Shown: positions 32,399 to 42,059 of the stretch, in pieces
Layout of the letters: every line of letters begins with the position of its first letter
Numbering within the stretch: position 1 is the stretch's first letter
Source of the DNA: Stagonosporopsis chrysanthemi
Taxonomy: Eukaryota > Ascomycota > Dothideomycetes > Pleosporales > Didymellaceae
Assembly: GCA_022560025.1 (NCBI GenBank)
Contig: JAFISE010000200.1
Coordinates: forward strand, 1 to 50,965
Length of the DNA stretch: 50,965 bases
Direction of reading: 5' to 3'
Program-made: the position numbers and the translations under genes
Notes under the pieces: generated by a model
Told to the model about the DNA's origin: nothing
Seen by the model: the letters and a program-made list of their open reading frames with translations, nothing else
Databases searched by the model: none

Positions 32399-33890
32399 GA
32401 CAGACCCTTGTCCCACGTGACTGAGGCAGTTGACGTTGTCTGTCAACAGGTAAGCTTGTATGTACACAACAGCCTTCTAGAGCGCCCTAGATACATTCGA
32501 GGCCTTGATGCGACATGATCGGGGCGTTGGTTTTCTTATATCATTGACTTAATTTGATTGAGTCATGTGCGTTCTCAGCCGCCAAGTTGCAGGCTTGGCA
32601 AACAGCCGACGCCGAGGCTTGATCAGTGCGACTGACGTGCGAACAACAGCGTGGCCTTGGCAGCGCGCATAGCCAACCGCATTCGGTGAGCATGCTCCAC
32701 GCACCCAGGGTCGAAAGATAACCCGCACCCTCAAGAGTTGCCCGACTAACAGGACAGACTACAACGTCACCACAAGAATCGAAGTTTCAAATGCACAGAA
32801 CTGTAAAGAAAGCTCTTCTCTCATTGCCTGTATTTTCTTAGGGTTCGAAAACTCTTTACGAGCATTGAACAGTCACAGCAGAGAGAGAAAGCTATTATTT
32901 GACGTTCTGTGGTTTGAAATGCGGGATTTTCTCCCCCCACCCGCACCCTAGCACGGTCAAGGTCATTTATTCACCGCACGCTGACAGTCTTACTGAAAGT
33001 TCAACACGCCCCTGGTCTCAGTACGCTGTGCGACGCGATTGGCTACCTCCAAACCGAGGCCAAGGCGACCTCAGACAACCGCACAAATGCTTGATGCCAT
33101 GAACCAGGACTAAGAACACCGCCAATGCCGACCATGCAATCGCTAGAAAAGTACAACTATACACGAGACCCTAATATAGTGCGTAGTATGCGCAACGTGA
33201 ACGCGCGTGTAGAGCGCGCCATCGCGCAAAGCACAAACGAAAACATAGCCAGCATCAAGGTGCCTTCTTCGAACAGCCGTGAAGTAGCGACCTCGGTATC
33301 ATAACAGCCACCAGTGAGGAATCAGAAGTAGTAAGACAATTCACAGAGTAGGTCCACCACATCGGCAACGAGCTGCTGGTATCATCACACATGGCATGCA
33401 GCCTTGCCTCCGCTTCGAAGACCACACTCAGAAAGACAGCTCTGAACAAATGTACTGGTGAAGTGACTGTCGCCATTTGAAGCGCGCCGGATAAGGCACT
33501 GCCTGGGATATACCCTTTTTATTACTTATGAGAAAGCTGGACAGAGTGCGCAGCGGTGCTAGCTAAGATGAAGCGGCTGAAGAGCGCACACAGTCGACAC
33601 AAAACAGACGAGACGTAGAAAGCATACCGCATCGCAAGAAATCACAAAGCCAGGGTGCACGGCAGTTGAGCAGTCGCAAAGCAAGTTCGCTTACAAATCG
33701 GCGCAGCTAACCTTGTACCTGCGTATGGAACTTAGGAACTGAATCGACACTAGGAGCTAGCACATTACAGAATAGGGTAGTAATGGGGCTGAAACACGAT
33801 CTTGGCCCGGCTCGGTACGTCTGTTGGAAGACAGATAAGTTCCAGGTGTTCTCAAAGCTGACAAATTGTTGATTTTGCACATTGAACATC
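32399..33890. other. Long divergent upstream region of regulator and quinone reductase genes
   Basis: About 1.5 kb of non-coding DNA of normal composition between two divergent genes. Small frames (32549-32734, 32899-33102, 33255-33476, 33707-33889) have no recognisable features. It presumably holds promoters and 5' leaders for both genes. Confidence 0.5.
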
Positions 33891-33900
33891 TATATAAAAG
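33891..33900 (+). promoter_or_regulatory. TATA box of the quinone reductase gene
   Basis: TATATAAAAG, a near-perfect TATA box, 54 bp upstream of the ATG at 33954. This distance would put transcription start about 25-30 bp before the start codon and argues that the in-frame upstream codons from 33882 are not translated. Confidence 0.55.
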
Positions 33901-33953
33901 ATGCGAGGATCAGGTCTTCACAACTCATTAGCTTCAACTTCACATCCTTGACT

Positions 33954-34724
33954 ATGAATATCCTTCTTGTCCTCGCCCATCCAGAGCCGCAGTCTCTGAT
34001 CTACAGCCTGTACAAGCTCGTACACCACGAATTAAAGCAACAAGGCCATGAGATCCAAACCTCAGATCTATATCATATGAATTGGAAATCACATGTCGAC
34101 CGGGATGACTTTACCGATATAACAACGGATGCTCGGTTACGCATCACCACAGCCTCCTGTTCGAGCTTTGCTTCAAACAGCTTGACAGAGGATGTGAAGA
34201 CGGAACAAAGCAAACTACTATGGGCTGATACGATCGTTTTCATATTCCCTCTCTGGTGGTTTAGTCTCCCAGCAATCCTCAAAGGCTGGGTCGATCGGGT
34301 CTTTACAGGCGGCTTTGCATACAACGTGAGAGAACCCGACAACAAGCAGCAGGCTAGTCGAGGAGGTCTCAATGGGAAGCGTGCAATGTTAGTCACAGCA
34401 TTGGGGGGCCGAGCATCGGCCTACTCCGCCCGCGGCTTCCAAGGCCCCATTGACGATATCCTTTTCCCGATCCACCACGGGGTGCTGCACTATTCGGGAT
34501 TTCAGGTGCTGCCTCCAATCGTAGTGTTCCAAGCAGATCGACTCGAAGAAGTGGGCTTTGACCTTCTGGCTACCGAGATACGTGAAAGAATGCGTAATCT
34601 GGGCAGCACTGCACCTATTCCATACCGGGCCCACAAGAGCGCTGACTACTTGATGCCGGACATGACGTTGCGAGATGGCCTTGAGCGCGAGGGTACTGTT
34701 GGCTTTGCACTACATCTCAAGTGA
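33954..34724 (+). CDS. Flavodoxin-fold NAD(P)H:quinone oxidoreductase (256 aa)
   Basis: Two-electron reduction of quinones to hydroquinones using NAD(P)H and bound FAD/FMN, which avoids semiquinone radicals; cytosolic. Single exon. The start at 33954 (MNILLVLAHPEPQSL) is chosen because it begins directly with the first beta strand and phosphate-binding turn of the Flavodoxin_2 family (LxxxHPEPxS). Further motifs are FIFPLWWFSLPAILKGW at about residues 97-112 (the family's PLWW signature), DRVFTGGFAYN, and a later ALGG stretch that contacts the flavin. A 17-residue insert rich in Ser/Thr precedes the PLWW strand. Resembles the NQO1/MdaB group in length. Its place in the cluster points to protection from, or turnover of, quinone-type compounds. 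Confidence 0.92.
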   Translation: MNILLVLAHPEPQSLIYSLYKLVHHELKQQGHEIQTSDLYHMNWKSHVDRDDFTDITTDARLRITTASCSSFASNSLTEDVKTEQSKLLWADTIVFIFPLWWFSLPAILKGWVDRVFTGGFAYNVREPDNKQQASRGGLNGKRAMLVTALGGRASAYSARGFQGPIDDILFPIHHGVLHYSGFQVLPPIVVFQADRLEEVGFDLLATEIRERMRNLGSTAPIPYRAHKSADYLMPDMTLRDGLEREGTVGFALHLK

Positions 34725-35526
34725 TTGTAGTTAAACTACGCACATATCTTTAATCTGCAGGTAGGATAATTTAATCTGCCGACAATCACTGTCGGTCCAA
34801 CGATGATCGTACTCTGAAGCCTGCAAAGAAGTTTGTTCATAGTCCAGAAACACCGCGAATCGTTATTACCATGCTTATCGTGATGTAACGAGCTGAGAGT
34901 GTGTTCATTATTCACCGCGATTGTTGACAGAGAGATATGACCAAAAGGGCAGGAAGATACAAAATCAATAGTTCTAGCAGATAAACAGTAGTGCTGCGGC
35001 AAAATTCGGTCATCGCGTCGCATATGGGGGTTATCGAATTCGGCAGCAGCATTTCAGCTCTACTATCTTACTAGTAGGATTGTTTGTGCTCTCGGTACGC
35101 AGTTATATAGCCAAAATATTATATACAAGTTATCGCCTTGTACTTACTAATGTGAGTTTCAAAAAGCTCCTATCTACAGCCAGGACACAGATAGGTAACA
35201 GATGGTGAAAAGTTATTGACGAATTTATTATCAATCTTGCGTAGCTGGTGATGAAAAGCGATAGTGAACAAGATATTTTGGTAGGCTGGGTACTTGACAG
35301 TTGGGTTGCGTTTGGGTTAGGGTTGCGATGCAACGTAGGCAGACTGCCTTGGGGCTCAGCCATGCCGTTGAGCCTGTTCCTTGACCGCCTAATGGATATT
35401 TGAGACATTAGGGAGCGTCAAACGGCTCTGAGAATCCCCAGCCATCCACGCTCTGTCGATCCAATCCCATCTGAAGTCCACCCTGACCAGGATCGCTCAA
35501 TGATGTTCAATTCTTTAGCTGGTATG
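34725..35526. other. Convergent intergenic region
   Basis: Lies between the 3' ends of the quinone reductase (plus) and SDR (minus) genes and should contain both 3' untranslated regions. AT-rich patch near 35100. Frames at 34736-35023 and 35130-35408 have no features. One TTAGGG-like word near 35318 is isolated and not a telomeric repeat. Confidence 0.5.
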
Positions 35527-36622
35527 CTAGTAGATGAATTTCTCTCCAACGAGTTCCTCGCTTAACGTCCAAAGCTTTTCTGCGTTCGAGTCGCTATAAG
35601 CATATTCCAAGACCTTCTTTGGCTTGCAGTCATCGAGATACGACCCTGAACAATCTAGCGAGCCTTGTAAGCGCACGTTCTAACTGCACGAAAACGATAG
35701 ACAATGCACTTACCATCAAGCGAAGGGTCAAGGGCAGCGACAAGCGTGGTTGCGCAGCCCTGCTCGATAGTCTTTTCTTTCGGCACCTCTATCTTCTTGC
35801 TCTGAACCATGGATTCCACGGAAGCCCATGCTGTTGGATCTACTCCAGATGTCAGGTTTGTCTCTGACATGACACCCGGATGGAGCGAGAAGGATTTGAT
35901 CCCCTTTCCACCGAGTTTCTTCGCCAGTGTTGCGGCAAACAGGATGTTTGCTGTCTTGGACTGTCCATAAGCTTCCCAAGCATTATAAGACTTGCCATCG
36001 GAGAAGTTGTAATTGTCAAACAGTACAGGGCTGAACTGGTACATGGCACTGGACACGGTGACAACCCGGGCACCCTCGCCAGCGGCTTCAAGTTTTGGGA
36101 CGAGAAGATTGGTGAGTAGGAAATGACCAGTGTGGTTCGCACCCAGATGACTCTCCACCTTTTCAGGAGTTAGGGCGAACGGGACGGCCATGATGCCTGC
36201 GTTGTTGATAAGGACATCAATCTTAGAAACGAATGAATAAACCTCCGACGCTGCAGCCCGCACTGAGGTGCATGACGTGAGGTCAATCTTGACAAATCGT
36301 GTTATGGTAGAGGGACTCTTTGCCTTGATTTCCGTCAAAACAGGAGCGACTTTGTCTTCGGAACGTCCGAGAAGTACAATCTCAGCAGGCTTTGCGGCTG
36401 CAAGGAAGAGAGCTGTATGCGCGCCAAGTCCGCCATGGCTGGCTCCAGTAATGACAACTGGATTCCATCAGCCACTTCAAATAGAATCATTCGTTCGCTT
36501 CTGCACAAGAGCGGGACCCAATTTGCTTGAAGCAGATCACACATACAGGTTTTTTCCGAGATTCTCTCTGGGAGCGCAGCGACCACCTCATCTCCAGTAG
36601 TTGAGAAACCAAAGACTGGCAT
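35527..36622 (-). CDS. Short-chain dehydrogenase/reductase (312 aa)
   Basis: NAD(P)-dependent oxidoreductase of the classical SDR family, close to retinol-dehydrogenase/WW-oxidoreductase-like fungal enzymes that interconvert alcohols and carbonyls. Three exons: 36547-36622, 35714-36457 and 35527-35645. The introns are 89 bp (36458-36546) and 68 bp (35646-35713). Motifs: cofactor turn TGASHGGLG at residues 29-37 (the family's TGxxxGxG with a Gly in place of Ile/Leu), NNAG at 110-113, catalytic Ser in VTVSSAMYQ (161/162), and YGQSK giving Tyr189 and Lys193. The third exon adds the usual C-terminal YAYSDSNAEKLWTLSE helix. Last gene of the putative cluster. Confidence 0.92.
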
Positions 36623-38063
36623 TTTCGAGAGCGTTTGTTGGAACGGCGCAAGAGCAGAGGTAATGAAGTAGGTATTGAGATATGAATATCAGCAGTATGA
36701 CTGACGATTAATGCAGATCGATGAGCTACTTCTAAAGTCACTGGTTAGTGTTCGCATCTTAAATATAGTGTACTGCACTTCATTCAGATTGGATTGATAA
36801 CAATCTTGAACATGACACTGGAACCAATTACAAACCTTTGTTCATTCATCATCACACCGACGTAGCGCCGACATTTGCACATTCACAGCGCACGTTCCAT
36901 GTTTGCACCTTACTTTGATTTCGAAGCCTACATCTTCACCGCTTTCGATTATTCCTCAGTTCTAAGAGATGTGTGGGCCTTAGCAGTGTGACCTGCAGAG
37001 TCGTTTCCAAAACGCTTAGCACTCGATAGCTGAATACTAGAAGCCCTTCAGCACACGCCTGCAGTAAGCCGTCAGCCTACACTGCGGTGATAATACGTGC
37101 AACCTACACACATTCTTAGTAACATGCCAATTCGCATAGTAGTATTCACGATAGTAGCGTGACTTCCTGCTAAGAATTGTTCCCACTAAAGGCAGTTCCA
37201 CGGCCCACTATAGAGCTCCAATCATCTGCATTTACAGTGCCAGGTTTTCGCAAGTAACAGATCACTCGAGGCATGGCAGTCTTGTCCCGTTCAACATTGA
37301 TCTTCCCCAGATCAAGTTAGTTTTCCTGACTGCTGTGGAATGTATCCTTCTTGGAAGGCTTCCAAGTCAATTGACGCGCTAGGCCCGCACAGCCTGATAG
37401 CCTTTCTGCATGAGCGCACGGCAGGCGAGATAGGATTGGACGTATGTCATTGTCGGCCCATCTCTTGCTTCGTGGCAACATAATATAAAGCCAACCCACC
37501 AGTCAATCCACAGTCAAGGCTCATTACCAAGCACTCCCTTGGTGGAGTTTGTTCGTGTAACACTAAACACCGTAGGCCAAGTACTGTCGTGTATCTAAAC
37601 TCAAACATAGATCGTGCTGTGCGAGGGACCAGATTAAAGCTGCGCTATGACGCCAGAACAATGATCACAGTCTACTTGAAATTCCATGTTTAAAACACCC
37701 GCGCCCAGTCGTGCGACAGCTGGCTTGTTCTTACAGGACAGCTGTCAAACTCGAGAGCGTCTTGGGCTTTCAGCAGTTGGAGTAAGCTTTACTGCAGTCG
37801 CAAAATGCTCCGTCGAGCACACGTACTGGTCGAAAGCCTGCGGCATCAGCATCATACCAGGTTTTGTCGCAGTGCATCATCCAGGGTAAAGCAACGATAG
37901 GTATGTCGGGTTTCACGTAGTACTTGCCGCTGAGAATGGTGTCCTTGAGCAGGTGGAGGAAGTCCGTTCTATATAGATCCGGCCTTGTCAGCTCGCAGCT
38001 GGCCTCCATGTGGCGAGGTCGCGTCAATCTGCTTCAGCCTCGACCTCCTCTTATCACTTCTAT
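36623..38063. other. Gene-poor stretch upstream of SDR and patatin fragment
   Basis: No confident gene. An 85-codon minus-strand frame (37770-38027) contains the protein-like stretch YYVKPDIPIVALPWMMHC and several Cys and Trp residues, but no recognised family, and overlaps the patatin fragment's start. The remaining frames are short. The SDR promoter should lie in 36623-36900, where a TATA-like word occurs near 36760 on the minus strand. Confidence 0.4.
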
Positions 38064-38375
38064 ATACGATGCCTGCTCGCCCTCGACAGCGGCGGCGTAG
38101 GGAGTCTGTCTGCGCTGATGATCCTTGAGCAGCCCGTGGAGGCTGTCGACCCCAACGCGACGCCAAAGCCGCACGACTACTTCGACATGATCAGCAGGAT
38201 CAGCACCGGCGAGTAGAAAACTCATTGTAGACATGCTAGGCGAGCTGCGGATGAGCGTGGCAGACTGCATCGCCACGTACCTGACGCTCTCGAAGCGCGT
38301 GCGCAAGACGGGACATCGGACAACAGGGGAGGACAAGGTGCAGGATTGCTTCGACTCGGAAGGACTAATGTAGGC
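38064..38375 (+). pseudogene. Patatin-like phospholipase fragment, broken
   Basis: Only the N-terminal third of a patatin domain remains. LLALDSGGVGSLSALMILEQ matches the oxyanion block (LSLDGGGxRGxxxLxIL), with the first Gly and the Arg changed. KPHDYFDMISRISTGE matches the PxDYFDxIxGTSTGG nucleophile elbow but ends in a stop just after Gly-Glu. A shift of frame then continues LGELRMSVADCIATYLTL to a stop near 38373. The active-site Ser is still visible, yet the GxSxG elbow is damaged and the domain is cut, so no enzyme is made. Intact relatives are phospholipases, often the N-terminal domain of fungal NLR-like proteins. Confidence 0.8.
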
Positions 38376-39007
38376 TGGGAGTAAGACTATGGCGCAGTGG
38401 GGCTTGCAAGAGACTGCCTTGCTTAAGACAACTCGAACACTGCTTGCAGAGTGTAAGTCCAGTTGTCTGTCGAATTGATCATACGCTGAAACCCCCAGCT
38501 TCATGTTCGCGATGGAGCAAAGAGACCAGCGATACGACCTTTCTAACGGACTATCCAATTCATACGGTAGCAGCGACCTGCTGAACAGCTTGACGATCTG
38601 GAAGGCGTGCTGGGTGACGTTGACTGCGCATTTTGTCATTATGGGCTCTACGAACGTCCGAAACAGACTCTTGACAACACGAACGCAGCGACACAGAATG
38701 GAACAGAAGCAAATCTCTTCCTCCACAGGGTCAACGACTTTGTAGCAGAGAAGATTGACCTTACATGGCTGGCTTATGACCAAGTTGCAGAGGCACAGGA
38801 CTGCTTGAAGACAACACTTATCAAGCTAATATAGATACTACAGTAGTATAAAGACATATCAGTCCCCTTAAGATAAAAGACTTTGCTTTAAGTTCTTCCT
38901 CTATTTTTACTAAGGAGGGAATCTCTTCTCTAATACTTACTATACAAGCTAGTAGTATAGTCAGTACTAAAGTTCATAGGTTAGAACTACCTTTTGAGCT
39001 TTCGTAA
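38376..39007. other. Debris downstream of the patatin fragment
   Basis: Short frames (38503-38745, 38607-38834 plus) have protein-like composition, for example FLHRVNDFVAEKIDLTWLAY, and may be further relics of the same mobile or duplicated gene. 38835-38990 is AT-rich with RIP-like TA words. No gene model can be supported. Confidence 0.4.
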
Positions 39008-40399
39008 TTATGTGACAATTGCAGCGACCTCTGCTTCCTTTGCAATTGCCACCTCTTCCGCAATTACTGCCTTCTCGGCAACTACTGTATCCCTCTTAAC
39101 ACTCGCTTCATAGTGCTCCAACAATCTCCTCGCCGTAACAGCCCCACCCTCCGCTTTCATACTATCAACAACACTCCTCCACCGAGACCACAGCTCCCCG
39201 CTCGTCTCATACGGCCCAGCCTTCTTGAAAAACTCCGCCCACGCACTTACTACCCGTATCGCCCTTTCTGGGCTCACTTCAAACCACTCTTGATGACGTA
39301 CGTATTTCTGTTTCCTCTTCCAACAGCCTCCACACGGCTTTTCTCGCCGCCACTCGCGAATCAGCTCGTGATGAGTAAGCGTCTCCACGCGCTGCGCGTG
39401 CGGAACGCCAGCCACGCAGAACAGTTTGATAGGGGTGTATCCACATTTTGACCAGACGGTTAGACGATCAGCGACGGATCGGGATGTCCAGCCGATTTTG
39501 ACGAAGCCGGGCGAGGATGCGCGACTGTAGATATAGACGGAACCTGTTTTGAAGTCGCGCTTGCAGTCTCGCGTACTCAGGGCTTCGCAGAATCGCCATG
39601 CGACGGTGTCTTCGGGCGTGGGCTCGTGTATGTGAGGGTGGAATTCTGCCGACAAGGAGAGTCTAGCTTGTGCCGACCATTGTGTGAAGGCATCATGGAC
39701 AGTGTGGGGACGAAGGTCGTATCGTTTTCGTGCTTCGGAAGTCTTTGACTCAGATGAGATAGTGCTTGGTGTGATTGTCGAAGAGATGCGTGGACGTGGT
39801 GTTGGACTTGCATCTGGTTGCAACGGTAGTGAACTGACGATGGACGCCTTTGGGCTATTGGGACGACTGTATGGTGGACTGGAGCAGGGTGTACTGATTG
39901 TGGTGGCGCAGCTATCGGAAAGACTGTGTGAGGGACTGAAGGCTGTCTCGATTGTAGCTAATGAAGCAGATGTACTACATGAGCTGGGTGCTAGATTTTC
40001 AACCCTCGTGGTCCGCCTGGGTGTTATAGGGATAGGCGTCTGAGCTGATTGTCTCATGTCATCATCTACACGTTTCTGACTTAATATCTCATCTAGCCAG
40101 CGTTCGACCAACAGTATCAAGAGTGGGCTGGACAAAATAAGATCCCGATGCCTTGCTCTGGCACAACAGTTGGACAGAATATACTGTACGATAACATCTA
40201 CTAGTATGGTTTCTGGCGCGCTCTCGGTGATGGTATGGTGGAGATCAATTGCCCGCGCGTTGTCAGAACAATCCAGCATGCATCGTCGATCTGGTCGGTC
40301 CTGCTTGGTGAAATATATACAAGTCTTCTGTGCGTTTGGGTCGAGGTCATGGAAGCTAATGAAGAAGTCCACACCTGGATCTGGTACGGGTTCACGCAT
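39008..40399 (-). CDS. GIY-YIG/T5orf172 (DUF1766)-domain protein (463 aa)
   Basis: Single exon; the first ATG of the open frame is at 40399 (MREPVPDPGVDFF). Upstream codons to 40570 are open but lack an ATG. The N-terminal 140 residues are globular with several Cys and hydrophobic helices (VIVQYILSNCCARARHR). A Ser/Pro/Thr-rich linker follows (about 150-250). Residues about 285-378 contain GSVYIYSRASSPGFVKIGWT, WSKCGYTPIKLFC, RVETLTHHEL, CGGCWKRKQKYVRHQEWFEV: the T5orf172 version of the GIY-YIG nuclease fold, with the VYIY strand, the KIG turn, Arg and Glu in place. Such proteins are abundant in fungi with unknown roles. The tail is Ala/Glu/Val-rich and low-complexity. Its start lies only about 240 bp from the right-hand pogo element. 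Confidence 0.83.
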   Translation of the reverse strand: MREPVPDPGVDFFISFHDLDPNAQKTCIYFTKQDRPDRRCMLDCSDNARAIDLHHTITESAPETILVDVIVQYILSNCCARARHRDLILSSPLLILLVERWLDEILSQKRVDDDMRQSAQTPIPITPRRTTRVENLAPSSCSTSASLATIETAFSPSHSLSDSCATTISTPCSSPPYSRPNSPKASIVSSLPLQPDASPTPRPRISSTITPSTISSESKTSEARKRYDLRPHTVHDAFTQWSAQARLSLSAEFHPHIHEPTPEDTVAWRFCEALSTRDCKRDFKTGSVYIYSRASSPGFVKIGWTSRSVADRLTVWSKCGYTPIKLFCVAGVPHAQRVETLTHHELIREWRREKPCGGCWKRKQKYVRHQEWFEVSPERAIRVVSAWAEFFKKAGPYETSGELWSRWRSVVDSMKAEGGAVTARRLLEHYEASVKRDTVVAEKAVIAEEVAIAKEAEVAAIVT

Positions 40400-40634
40400 C
40401 TCGAAGTAGTACAGCCCTAGAGCGAGTAGGGGAAACCACGGGCTATATAAATACCAGGCTTCTGCACCACCCACTACTTCTAAGGCGAATTCCAAGTTAT
40501 TTTTAGAATGGGGCTGGGGTTTAGACGCCAGTGGCTTTTCGCTGGCCACTGAGATTGTCCCTCTAGACAAGGTTTAGCGATGTTTTCGCTTGGCCGTGCT
40601 CTAATTCGCTTGTGAGTTTATGAAGTTGGTATTA

Positions 40635-40680
40635 CAGTGTCTGTGCACCGAACGCCCGGAGTCACCGAACGCCCGGGACA
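40635..40680 (+). repeat. Left terminal repeat of A with 17-bp period
   Basis: CACCGAACGCCCGG occurs at 40646-40659 and again at 40663-40676, a 17-bp period. The C-type terminus (16905-16945) has the same period and shares the ACGCCCG core on its complementary strand. These look like paired transposase binding sites. Confidence 0.72.
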
Positions 40681-42059
40681 CCAAAATAACACTATTTTTG
40701 AACGCGTAACAACTCAACACTATGCTAGGGCTAGAAGCTGCCCTTGCAGAGATACATAATTTAAACCCTAGCAATAAACTTGTCTATACAAATATTGCAG
40801 AAAAACACAGTGTATTGCGCACAACGTTGTTGCGCGCGTATTACAGTGTGCAGGTCCCTTAACATGTTAAGTATTACAACAACTAAAAGCTTAACAACTA
40901 ATAAGAATCTAACTTACTTAAGTATATAGAAAGGCTTACTGCGCGTTACATAGCACCTACAAGGACTATAGTACAGAATTTTGCGTCTTCTGTTGTGCAG
41001 AAGAAGGTCTCTAAGAGCTAGGTTACACACTTTCTATACTGTTACTATAACTATATTATAGCTAAATAGACAAGTAGTATAAACTCTAATTGCTACAATA
41101 CTAAGTCTAAGTATAAGTACAAGCTGTACTTTAATATCTTATATAAGAAGATTATTAAATACTCTATTAAGCCTGTGCACATATATAATATAGATAAAAA
41201 AAGCTCTATAATTAGAGTACTAAAAAGAACAAAATATATCTTTAGTAGGTATTAATATAAAAAAAAGAAGGTTTAATAAGCTTATTAAGATAGCTTACAT
41301 AAGTAAGTAAGCTTATTAGCAGCAGTCTGTGTAGATAGTACTATACTACTACTAGGTATTATATTTGTGTTAAAAAACTCTACAATCTAGAGTTATTAGG
41401 TAGCTAATATAGAGGCTAAAAACTACTTAATTTATATAGCTTCTTTGCCTACTAGCTAGACAAATAATAATATTAGATTAGCCTAGCTTAAACAGGTATT
41501 TAACTATTATACAAAGGCAAAGGCACGTTAGAGTTATAGACTTTTAATAGTAGATAGCTATAGCAGCTATCTAACAAAGAACTTTATTAACTACTATAAT
41601 AAGAATTAGATTATACTAGCTATGTTACTACTTTACAGTACCTAGATACTGTAGCTATTAGACGTAGTCTGCTTTAAGCCTTTTTTCTTTGTATATACCT
41701 TTAAGCTTAACAACTACTTTTAAAAGACTTAAGGTCTATCTCTATTATTAAAAGGCAACTTTTTTAGCTTATTTTAGCCTGCCTAGGTAGCTATATTTAT
41801 ATCTAAGCTAGTATAAAAAGCCTTTACAGCTATAGAGATAAGCTTACTAAACTCTAATATTATACCTAATAGATTCTACTACTAGGCTAGTAAATAGGTA
41901 GAGGTTAGGTAGGGGTTGAGGTAGCACGTAATAGTACCTAACCCCTACCTAACCTCTACCTGTGCTAAGTTAATACTAAGTAGGTAGAGGTTAGGTTGTC
42001 TCTACTTAAGGTAGAAGTTAGGTTAAGGTTGCTAAAAAATACACTAAAAATTAGCTTTG

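Noticed and set aside
35310..35330. TTAGGG-like word suggesting a telomere or interstitial telomeric repeat
   Set aside because: Only one unit is present, with no tandem array.
38034..38783. 249-codon minus-strand frame opposite the patatin fragment
   Set aside because: Its first third is antisense to recognisable patatin sequence and the rest has no motif. Length alone is not enough.
16965..40634. A Starship-type giant mobile element, suggested by the patatin and helicase relics
   Set aside because: No tyrosine-recombinase captain gene and no element boundaries are visible, so I did not annotate one.
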